This document shows, piece by piece, positions 26,301 through 33,298 of a stretch of 64,000 nucleotides of DNA. The notes beneath the pieces were generated by a model. That model did not search any database. It was not told the DNA's origin and saw nothing but the letters and a program-made list of their open reading frames with translations. The position numbers and the translations under genes are program-made. Position 1 is the stretch's first letter. Each line of letters opens with the position of its first letter. The stretch is from contig NZ_JAJCIA010000014.1 of NCBI RefSeq assembly GCF_020554845.1, positions 1 through 64,000 on the forward strand. Reading direction: 5' to 3'. This DNA is from Blautia faecis (GTDB lineage: Bacteria > Bacillota > Clostridia > Lachnospirales > Lachnospiraceae).

Positions 26301-26435
26301 ATGTGGATATTATTAAAAGACTTCCTGCTGGTATCTAAGGGAATGGGTATCGGCATAGTCTTGATGTGTATTTTGAATGTCGGCAAAGAAGCTGACTATG
26401 AAATGAAACAATTAGAAGAAAGCGAGGACAATTAA
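26301..26435 (+). CDS. Small membrane protein (DUF3789-like, Tn916 Orf19 position)
   Basis: A 44-residue protein with one membrane segment (KGMGIGIVLMCILNV) and a short acidic tail (MKQLEESEDN). It lies 12 bp after the orf20-like gene and ends where the next ATG begins. The DUF3789 label is from memory of the family and of this gene order. Its role is unknown. Confidence 0.75.
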   Translation: MWILLKDFLLVSKGMGIGIVLMCILNVGKEADYEMKQLEESEDN

Positions 26436-26657
26436 ATGAATTTCGGACAAAATTTATGCACTTGGTTTTTAAGCAATGCACAAAGCTTAGTGCTTATGGC
26501 GATTGTGGTTATCGGTATCTACTTAGGGTTCAAGCGTGAGTTTTCAAAGCTCATTGGCTTCTTGGTAGTTGCATTGATTGCTGTCGGTTTGGTGTTCAAC
26601 GCTGGCGGTGTGAAAGATGTACTGTTAGAGCTATTCAATAAAATTATCGGTGCTTAA
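26436..26657 (+). CDS. TcpD-like conjugation membrane protein
   Basis: A 73-residue protein with two membrane segments (SLVLMAIVVIGIYLGF, LIGFLVVALIAVGLVF) and a helical C-terminus. Such proteins belong to the TcpD group of the Gram-positive conjugation channel. It starts at the base following the previous stop codon. With the rest of the channel deleted, it is probably a relic. Confidence 0.7.
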   Translation: MNFGQNLCTWFLSNAQSLVLMAIVVIGIYLGFKREFSKLIGFLVVALIAVGLVFNAGGVKDVLLELFNKIIGA

Positions 26658-26741
26658 AATTTTATTGTGGTGCTGATATGAGAATGGTATAATATGGATA
26701 TGAAGAAAACGGCAAATTAGAATTTTTAAGGAGGAATACTT

Positions 26742-26903
26742 ATGGATCGTTTTAAGAAGATTTATCAACAAGGTACGATTGATGTAGTGGAAATTTGGGT
26801 TGATACACAAACAGGTGTAAATTATGTTTTCCATAGGAACGGAAATGCAGCGGGATTTACACCATTACTTGATAAAGACGGCAAACCAGTAGTAAGTCAA
26901 TAG
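26742..26903 (+). CDS. DUF6440-like small protein
   Basis: A 53-residue protein, FKKIYQQGTIDVVEIWVDTQ followed by TGVNYVF and TPLLDKDGKPV. This pattern is that of a small family I know as DUF6440, often found in Gram-positive mobile elements. It has its own AAGGAGGA site. Nothing is known of its role. Confidence 0.75.
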   Translation: MDRFKKIYQQGTIDVVEIWVDTQTGVNYVFHRNGNAAGFTPLLDKDGKPVVSQ

Positions 26904-27007
26904 TGCTACAATTCCCAGTTTGACAATTTCATATCCATACACACAAAGCAGTTAGTCTTAGGATTGACTGCTTTTTTCTTACCTACATTTCAGATTGGAG
27001 TGATGAA

Positions 27008-27304
27008 ATGAACGATATTTTTTAGGATATGCAGGCAAAAGTCGGCTGTGAATACATTTCCGACCTGCCCTCTTACAAGCGTAAGGCGTGGCAGGAAATG
27101 AAACGACTGAACCCTGCCTACTATGAAGAAAGACAGTTAGAAGATTTTTCAAAGTATGTGTTTGGTATGTCGTACCAAACCTTAAAAGATGTGATGAAAC
27201 AACAGAAAGGACGTGAGGAACAATGCAGGAAACAAGGGTGCTGGTGGAAACGAAAGGAACAACTGGCGAAGAAACAATATCATACTGGTTCGACCTGCCG
27301 ATAG
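27008..27304 (+). pseudogene. Small element gene with an in-frame stop
   Basis: From ATG 27008 the frame reads MNDIF and meets a TAG at 27023, then continues DMQAKVGCEYISDLPSYKRK with good coding character to 27304. Restart at ATG 27029 is possible. The product looks like one of the small helical proteins of Tn916-type elements; family not named. It overlaps the next gene, which is unusual and may reflect the same decay. Confidence 0.55.
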
Positions 27305-27411
27305 ATGTTGCCGAGTTTGAAGAAAAGTTATCTTTAAAGGGACTTATCAGAGAAGCACTTATTAAAATGATTTTAGGGTTTGATATTGCCTTAGAAATCG
27401 AAGAAGAATAA
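27223..27411 (+). pseudogene. Truncated ArdA-type antirestriction protein
   Basis: The first 36 or so residues (TISYWFDLPIDVAEFEEKL) match the N-terminus of ArdA proteins, which mimic DNA and block type I restriction. Normal ArdA is about 165 residues; here the frame ends at 62 with an unrelated tail (IREALIKMILGFDIALEIEE). The join marks the large internal deletion that removed the conjugation genes. Confidence 0.6.
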
Positions 27412-27670
27412 CAAGCAATAACCGCAGAGCATGATTTGTTCAATCCCCTCTTTCTTGCTCTGCCCATGCTTTAACATGAAAGCAACACGCTTTCGCCACA
27501 GCTCTTTGACAACTGAATAAAGCAGACAGATACGTTTGTGAGATAGCGAGCCACGGGGACTGTACGCCACGACCTTTTCAAAAGAAAGCGAGCGACCCAC
27601 GCAGTGATCCGAGAGCGACTGTTGGAAAAGTCGTTTTGCCACGACCTATCCTCACAGAATAATGATACGT

Positions 27671-27687
27671 CCGCATGGTGCGGTTTT
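27671..27687 (+). terminator. Attenuator-like hairpin upstream of the recombinase operon
   Basis: CCGCA/TGCGG with a TGG loop, followed by TTTT. It stands in the 420-bp gene-free stretch 27412-27832. The rest of that stretch has other small inverted repeats but no gene that I can support. Confidence 0.4.
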
Positions 27688-27832
27688 GCCCACAGGAATG
27701 GGAATAGTTGAGATACTAATGGAGCTTTCCAAAGCCGTCTGTCTGCTTCTGTAACATTGTGAAAAATACGCATATTGGATAAGCCTATGTGCGTATGTTG
27801 AGAATAGATAGCTGACTAAGGGGGCTGATAAC

Positions 27833-27955
27833 TTGGCTAAAAAAGAACCTGCACAATATATCGTAGAACGGGAATTTTTAGGTAAATTTTCCGTAGAGGA
27901 ATTGCTTGTCCGTATCGTGAAATCTCATGTAAAAAAAGGACTATCAAGAGGGTAA
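27833..27955 (+). CDS. TnpW-like small protein
   Basis: A 40-residue protein (YIVEREFLGKFSVEELLVRI) starting with TTG after GGGGG. It resembles the TnpW group of small proteins encoded next to large serine recombinases in Clostridia transposons. It lies 79 bp before the recombinase gene. The role is unproven; help in excision or regulation is a guess. Confidence 0.6.
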   Translation: MAKKEPAQYIVEREFLGKFSVEELLVRIVKSHVKKGLSRG

Positions 27956-28034
27956 AACCCTTGAAAACAATGGAAAGAAGCCGTACTTTATGATATAATA
28001 TTATCATAGGTACGGCAGTTGAATAGGTGGAAAA

Positions 28035-29663
28035 ATGCTTTATCAAAAAGGTTCAAACTTATTTAACGTAGCTATTTATATCAGATTATCACGAGAGGAC
28101 GGAGATAAGGAAGAAAGCGATAGTGTAGGAAATCAGAGAAAACTTTTAACAGAATATGTGAATAAGCATGATGACTTTATCTTATATGATGTTTATATTG
28201 ATGACGGTTTTACGGGAACGAATTTTAATAGACCAGACTTCCATAGAATGATTGCTGACATTGAAGATAACAAGGTAAATTGTGTTGTTGTAAAAGACCT
28301 TTCCCGTTTCGGACGAGATTACATTGATACGGGGCGATATTTGGAAAGAATATTTCCAGAGCTTAATGTTCGTTTTATTTCTGTAACAGATAATATTGAT
28401 AGTATGAAGCAGGCATACGATATGTTACTTCCTATTAAAAATATATTCAACGAACAGTATGCCAGAGATATTTCTAATAAAGTTCAAGCGACTGTAAAAT
28501 CAAAGCAGAAAGCAGGAGAATTTATCGGAGCTTTTACAAGCTATGGTTATAAGAAATCTCCTGCAAATAAAAATAAACTTGTGATTGATGAATATGCGTC
28601 CGAAGTTGTAAAAAGAGTATTTACTATGTATGCACAAGGAATAGGGAAACAAAGCATTGCAAAAATACTAAATGCAGAGGGTATCCTTTGTCCGTCGGAA
28701 TATAAAAAGCTCAATGGAGAAAATTACAAAAATTGTAATCGGTTAGAAAAAACTTCTTATTGGACTTATTCTACAATTAAAGTGATGTTGCAAAATGAGA
28801 TTTATATTGGAAACATGGTACAAGGAAAGAAACATCAACGTATGAGAAGCAAACAGCGTCTAGTTGAGAAAGAAAACTGGATAAGGGTTGAAAATACACA
28901 TGAACCGATTATAGACCGTCAACTGTGGGATAAGGTACAAAAACTGCTGACAAAAAAGCATAGGGATATTGATTTAGAAACAGATAAAAATATCTTTGCA
29001 GGTTTTATTAAGTGTGGCGATTGTGGTCGGGCAATGATGAAAAATTTCTGGCGACGTGCTGACGGAAGTAAGTCCTATTCATTCTATTGTGGAACTTACA
29101 AAAGAAGCGGAAAAGATTATTGCACTCCGCACACGCTCCCGTTTCAAGTATTGAATGATATTGTGCTGGGAGATTTAAAACAGATTATCCGCAATGTAGA
29201 GAACTTGCAGGAACTTGTAAAATCACAATCTTTCACAGCAACAAAAATCAGAAAATCAACAGACATAGAACTGATAAAGTTAAAAGCAGAGCTTGAAAGA
29301 GTGAAGAAGTTGAAAAAGTCAATTTATGAAGATTACAAAGACGAACTGATTTCTAAAGAAGAATTTCTTTCTTATCGAGAGGACTATCAACAAAAAGAAA
29401 CGCTTTACTCCAAACAGATTGAAACGCTGGAAGAAAAGAAAAAGGAAAGTGTAACAGAAGATGTTTTTGAAACACCGTGGTTAAGGCGGTTGTTGGAACT
29501 GAAAGACATTGAAGAATTAGACAGAGATATTATTGTGGAAATGATAGACCAGATAACAGTTTATGAAAACCGCAAACTTAAAATCTCATACAACTTCGGA
29601 AATGAGCTGGAACATTTATTTTCAAGCGTTTACTGTGAGGACTTGGAGAAAAAGGCTATCTAA
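28035..29663 (+). CDS. Large serine recombinase (TndX/TnpX type)
   Basis: A 542-residue site-specific recombinase that inserts and excises the element through a 2-bp core. The resolvase domain has the catalytic serine in IRLSREDGD (Ser19) and the arginine motif KDLSRFGRDYI. A recombinase domain follows (GEFIGAFTSYGYKKS), then a zinc ribbon (CGDCGRAMM with the partner CGTYKRSGKDYC), then a long coiled coil. The length and layout match Tn5397 TndX. It appears intact, has an AGGTGG site, and is the last gene before the right end of the element, as expected. Confidence 0.93.
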   Translation: MLYQKGSNLFNVAIYIRLSREDGDKEESDSVGNQRKLLTEYVNKHDDFILYDVYIDDGFTGTNFNRPDFHRMIADIEDNKVNCVVVKDLSRFGRDYIDTGRYLERIFPELNVRFISVTDNIDSMKQAYDMLLPIKNIFNEQYARDISNKVQATVKSKQKAGEFIGAFTSYGYKKSPANKNKLVIDEYASEVVKRVFTMYAQGIGKQSIAKILNAEGILCPSEYKKLNGENYKNCNRLEKTSYWTYSTIKVMLQNEIYIGNMVQGKKHQRMRSKQRLVEKENWIRVENTHEPIIDRQLWDKVQKLLTKKHRDIDLETDKNIFAGFIKCGDCGRAMMKNFWRRADGSKSYSFYCGTYKRSGKDYCTPHTLPFQVLNDIVLGDLKQIIRNVENLQELVKSQSFTATKIRKSTDIELIKLKAELERVKKLKKSIYEDYKDELISKEEFLSYREDYQQKETLYSKQIETLEEKKKESVTEDVFETPWLRRLLELKDIEELDRDIIVEMIDQITVYENRKLKISYNFGNELEHLFSSVYCEDLEKKAI

Positions 29664-29714
29664 TCTCAATACATTTCTAACTCCCCATATATACTGGGGA
29701 ATACATATCAAAAT

Positions 29715-30470
29715 TTGCGTAAACTACAATCAGCACATGGCGGCAACGACCCGGGAGCGGTATATAAAGGGCGCAGAGAGAAAGATGACAATTTTGCTCT
29801 GGCTATGGAGGTTGGAAGAATTCTGTCTGAAAACGGAGTTGATGTTTTATATACAAGAACTACAGATGATTACATTTCTCCTTTTGAGCGGGCAAGGCTG
29901 GCAAATGAGGCAAAAGTGGATTTTTTTATCTCTTTTCACAGGAACAGCAGCCCTGAGGTGAATCAGTATAATGGTGTAGAAGTGCTGGTTTATGATAAAA
30001 ACGGAATTAAGTATGAAATGGCACAGAATATTGTAGGTGCTCTGGGCGAATTGGGATTCCGTGAAATTGGAGTTCAGGCAAGACCGGGCCTTGTTGTGCT
30101 GCGAAAAACAAAAATGCCGGCGTTGCTTATTGAAACCGGATTTTTAAATTCTGACAAAGATAATCAGCTTTATGATGAAAAAAATGCTGAGATCGCGCAG
30201 GCTATTGCCGGGGCGATTCTTGGAACTCTGGATCAGCAGCAGGGTGAAGAACCTTTGTATTACCGTGTACAGACTGGAGCTTTTCGCAAACGGGAAAATG
30301 CGGATCGAATGCTTTACTTGCTTCAGGAAAAAGGTTATCCGGCATATATTTTGCAGGATGGAGAACTTTATAAGGTTCAGGTAGGTGCATTTTTACAGCT
30401 GGATAATGCTATCCGTATGGAACAGAAATTGCGGGAGGATGGGTACTGTACGTTGATTGTGACGAAGTGA
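29715..30470 (+). pseudogene. 3' fragment of the split N-acetylmuramoyl-L-alanine amidase gene
   Basis: From CATGG (29736) on, the frame encodes an amidase_3 domain (HGGNDPGAVYKGRREKDDN, then FISFHRNSS, and LLIETGFLNSDKDNQL with the catalytic Glu) and a C-terminal SPOR domain (YYRVQTGAFRKRENADRMLY), which binds denuded peptidoglycan. Such enzymes cut the amide bond between muramic acid and the stem peptide. Upstream residues (RKLQSA) come from the element, with a TTG but no good ribosome binding site. Without the first strand the product is probably inactive. Excision of the element would restore the gene. Confidence 0.85.
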
Positions 30471-30560
30471 AAAGAAAGTAGAAAAAAGCAGGAAAAAAAG
30501 TTATAATGGAAAATCATAAGTGCAGGGGAAAGTCCTCTGGCAGAAAGAAGGAACAAAAGC

Positions 30561-31157
30561 GTGAATTATAATGAATTTATGAAAAATGTGGAGGAGTTTG
30601 TTTTTGCCGAGAGCCAGCCGGAAAAAGCAGATATCATTTTCGTGCCGGGAAATGGTTTCCCGGATATGGCAGAAAAAGCAGCTTCTTTATATAGAGAAGG
30701 ATATGCCCCCTATATTTTGCCAAGCGGAAGATACAGTATTACACTTGGCAAATTTGCAGGTGTGCAGTCAAAAAAAGAAATATATGGTGGAGATTATGAG
30801 ACGGAATGGGAATTCCTGAAAAATGTACTTTTGAAAAACGGAGTTCCGGAAGAGGCTATTCTGAGAGAGGATCAGGCTACCTTTACCTATGAAAATGCAA
30901 TTTTTTCCAGGCAGGTGACAGACCTTCACAAAATTCAGGTGAAAAAAGCGATTCTGTGCTGCAAAACTTACCATGCCAGAAGATCATTGATGTATTATCA
31001 GCTTTTATATCCGGAGACGGTAATTATGGTATGTCCGGCCTGCCCGGATGGAATTACCAGGGAGAACTGGAGAGAAACAGAAACTGGTGTGGAGGCTGTT
31101 ACCGGCGAAATAGACAGGATTGTCAAGCAGTTTTGTTTAATGCTGGGAAATCGGTGA
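30561..31157 (+). CDS. YdcF-family protein (DUF218)
   Basis: A 198-residue protein with the family features: ADIIFVPGNGFPDMAEKAAS near the N-terminus, TFTYENAIFSRQV in the middle, and KAILCCKTYHARRSLMYYQL. In YdcF relatives this is an SAM-binding Rossmann-like fold of unknown reaction, often tied to envelope metabolism. It starts with GTG after AGAAGGA, 90 bp behind the amidase fragment, so the two were probably co-transcribed before the insertion. Confidence 0.82.
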   Translation: MNYNEFMKNVEEFVFAESQPEKADIIFVPGNGFPDMAEKAASLYREGYAPYILPSGRYSITLGKFAGVQSKKEIYGGDYETEWEFLKNVLLKNGVPEEAILREDQATFTYENAIFSRQVTDLHKIQVKKAILCCKTYHARRSLMYYQLLYPETVIMVCPACPDGITRENWRETETGVEAVTGEIDRIVKQFCLMLGNR

Positions 31158-31163
31158 GATAAG

Positions 31164-31203
31164 AAAAATCCGAATGATCCGCTTTGGAAACATTCGGATT
31201 TTT
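31164..31203 (+). terminator. Strong terminator
   Basis: AAAAATCCGAATG and CATTCGGATTTTT form a 13-bp perfect stem. It ends the amidase-ydcF transcript and can also serve the opposite strand. Confidence 0.85.
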
Positions 31204-31280
31204 ACAATTGAAATCTACCGGAAATACCGGCATTTGCAGGCTTGCAGATTATGAAAAAATCAGCAGTATGACAGATTCAT

Positions 31281-32567
31281 TTATGCGTCAGCAGCTTCTG
31301 GATTTTCTTTATGCTCTGGCAGCCAGATATGCACCAGTTCAATACGGTTCTTATCCAGTTCATCTACAACAAGATGCATGCCGTCTTCCAAAGTGACAGA
31401 TTCGCCCTCGCGTGGGAGGCAGTCAAGCTGTTCAATAATATATCCGCCTACAGAATCGTAGTCCTCTGATTCAAGTTTGGTACCCAGTGCTTCGTTGACA
31501 TCATCCAGTTTGGCAGAACCAAGAACTTCATACTCCCGGCCAGGCTGAATCTCACGGATCGGTTCTTCCTCATCTTCGTCATATTCATCACGGATTTCAC
31601 CTACGATTTCCTCCAAAAGATCCTCAAGAGTGACAAGACCGGCAGTGGAGCCGTATTCGTCGAGAACGATTGCAAGGTTTACGGAAGCTTTTCTCATTTC
31701 CATCATAAGATCTGTGGTACGCTTATATTCATAAGTGAAATAAGGCTCACGGAGAATCTTACGGATAGAAAACGGTTCATTTTCCGGATAGAGAAGAAGA
31801 TCTTTAATATTGATAATTCCAATCACATTGTCTGTGTTATCCTCATAAACAGGAAAACGGGTGTGCATATCTTCTTTGAAAATATCCATAAGTTCCTGAT
31901 AAGTGGAATCCACGTCAATAAAAGTCATGTCAATTCTGGGAATCATTACATCTTTGGCAGCAGAATCACCGAAATCAAACACATTGTAGATCATCTGCTT
32001 TTCTTCCCGCTCAATAACACCGTTTTCCTGCCCTACATTTACCATAGAACGAAGCTCATGTTCTGTGATGGTGTCTTTCTTCGCATTGGGGTCAACACGA
32101 AGGAGAAAAAGAATGCCGTTAGCCAGTTTTCCCACAATGTAAATAACCGGGGTCAGTACTGTCATAAGCGCATATATAGGTCTGGCATAGGTGAGCGCCA
32201 GATCATCCGCTTTCAGTGTGGCAATGGTCTTCGGGGTGATCTCGCCAAACAGAAGTACCAGCAATGTCATAACGCCGGTAGCCACGCCGATATACATGCT
32301 TCCAAATACTTTCATGGTAAAAGTGGTAGCAAGGGAAGAGGCTGCAATGTTTACAATGTTGTTTCCGATTAAAATTGTACTGAGCATTTTTCCAGAATTG
32401 GAAATTATTTTCTCCAGGATAATGGCTCGCTTGTTTCCCTGTTCAGCCAGGGAATGGATCCGAATGCGGTTGGCAGCCGTCATGGATGTCTCCGCAGAGG
32501 AAAAGAAGGCGGACAACAGCACCAGAATCAGTATGGTGACCGCCTGTATAGGAACACTTGAATCCAA
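31281..32567 (-). CDS. CNNM/CBS/CorC-type membrane protein (hemolysin family)
   Basis: A 428-residue membrane protein. It has an N-terminal CNNM domain of about four membrane segments (1-190; FSSAETSMTAANRIR and GEITPKTIA are signatures), two CBS domains (about 205-325; MIPRIDMTFIDVD and VVLDEYG-like IVLDEYGSTAGLVTLED), and a C-terminal CorC/HlyC domain. Relatives act in magnesium or cobalt efflux; the hemolysin name is historical. I chose TTG 32567 because AGGAG precedes it and the longer frame runs into a family 2 repeat. Transcribed alone. Confidence 0.88.
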   Translation of the reverse strand: MDSSVPIQAVTILILVLLSAFFSSAETSMTAANRIRIHSLAEQGNKRAIILEKIISNSGKMLSTILIGNNIVNIAASSLATTFTMKVFGSMYIGVATGVMTLLVLLFGEITPKTIATLKADDLALTYARPIYALMTVLTPVIYIVGKLANGILFLLRVDPNAKKDTITEHELRSMVNVGQENGVIEREEKQMIYNVFDFGDSAAKDVMIPRIDMTFIDVDSTYQELMDIFKEDMHTRFPVYEDNTDNVIGIINIKDLLLYPENEPFSIRKILREPYFTYEYKRTTDLMMEMRKASVNLAIVLDEYGSTAGLVTLEDLLEEIVGEIRDEYDEDEEEPIREIQPGREYEVLGSAKLDDVNEALGTKLESEDYDSVGGYIIEQLDCLPREGESVTLEDGMHLVVDELDKNRIELVHIWLPEHKENPEAADA

Positions 32568-32650
32568 ACTATATTCACTCCTTTTTTTATGTATTAAAAA
32601 GAATATACATGATTCAGGCTTAAAATGCAAGGAAAAAGCATTTGAATTGT

Positions 32651-32814
32651 TACTGTTCCTGGTAACGTTCCGCGAGGTGTTTTTTTGTGAACAAAGTTCA
32701 CAGAAAACCTGAAAATTAAGTTTGCGCAGCAAACGCTACTTCTTGTGCTTGTCACAAGAAGGTTCGTTTTTCTGTGCATCGCGAAGCGCGTTACTGGTCA
32801 CGGAATGAACAGTA
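32651..32814. repeat. Family 2 intergenic repeat, copy B
   Basis: Outer arms TACTGTTC/GAACAGTA and inner TTCCG/CGGAA flank the shared blocks CCGCGAGGTGTTTTTTTG and CTGTGCATCGCGAAGCG. The central hairpin is CTTCTTGTG/CACAAGAAG, unlike copy A in sequence but alike in shape and place. It lies just upstream of the CNNM gene. Confidence 0.75.
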
Positions 32815-33083
32815 CTTTGAGTTTATGGATTGCGAAAAGTAACGAAAAAAGTGGAATTAGGGGTGTCGAAAAAAGAAGAACTGTGTTATAATTCAGTTCG
32901 GTAAAAAAATAAATTATTACAAAATATTTACAAAAGAGTAAAGATTTGATATAGTGTAGGTTAAGGGCTGAATAACTACTGTGAATCACAGTGTGAAAAT
33001 TCACCTGTTTATAATTTTAGATTGATTTTGGACAGTTGTACTGCCTTTGGATTATATAGATTTTATGATTGATGTGGATTTGG

Positions 33084-33249
33084 CTAGAGCGTGTTTGAAA
33101 AAGGCTTTCTGCAAGATGTGCGTCACAATTTGTGGGAGATTTCGCTCGGATGAGGGCGCCGTAGCGGGCTACGGCAACCGAATTCGGGTGAAATCTCCCG
33201 CAAAGTGGGGCGTGCAGATTGCGGGAATGATTTTTCAAACAGGCTCTAG
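33084..33249. repeat. Family 1 intergenic repeat, copy 3 (full length, inverted to copy 1)
   Basis: 166 bp, exactly the reverse complement of copy 1 as far as I can read. It ends 49 bp before the surface protein start. The rest of the 731-bp gap 32568-33298 holds family 2 copy B and AT-rich promoter-like DNA. Confidence 0.85.
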
Positions 33250-33298
33250 GGATGTGGGCAGTTACATTTAATATACATATTACGACAGAGGTGCCAGG

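Larger units (their letters stand above)
20865..29740 (+). mobile_element. Decayed Tn916/Tn5397-like element with serine recombinase
   Basis: An 8.9-kb insertion bounded by CATGG on both sides (20865-20869, 29736-29740), placed inside the amidase gene. From left to right it holds a truncated surface adhesin, an inverted block with Tn916 orf21-, orf22- and orf23-like genes, an orf20-like replication gene, small orf19-like and TcpD-like genes, a DUF6440-like gene, a truncated ArdA, a TnpW-like gene and an intact large serine recombinase. The main conjugation genes (orf17 to orf13 type) and any relaxase beyond orf20 are gone. It may still excise, but it cannot transfer on its own. Confidence 0.85.
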
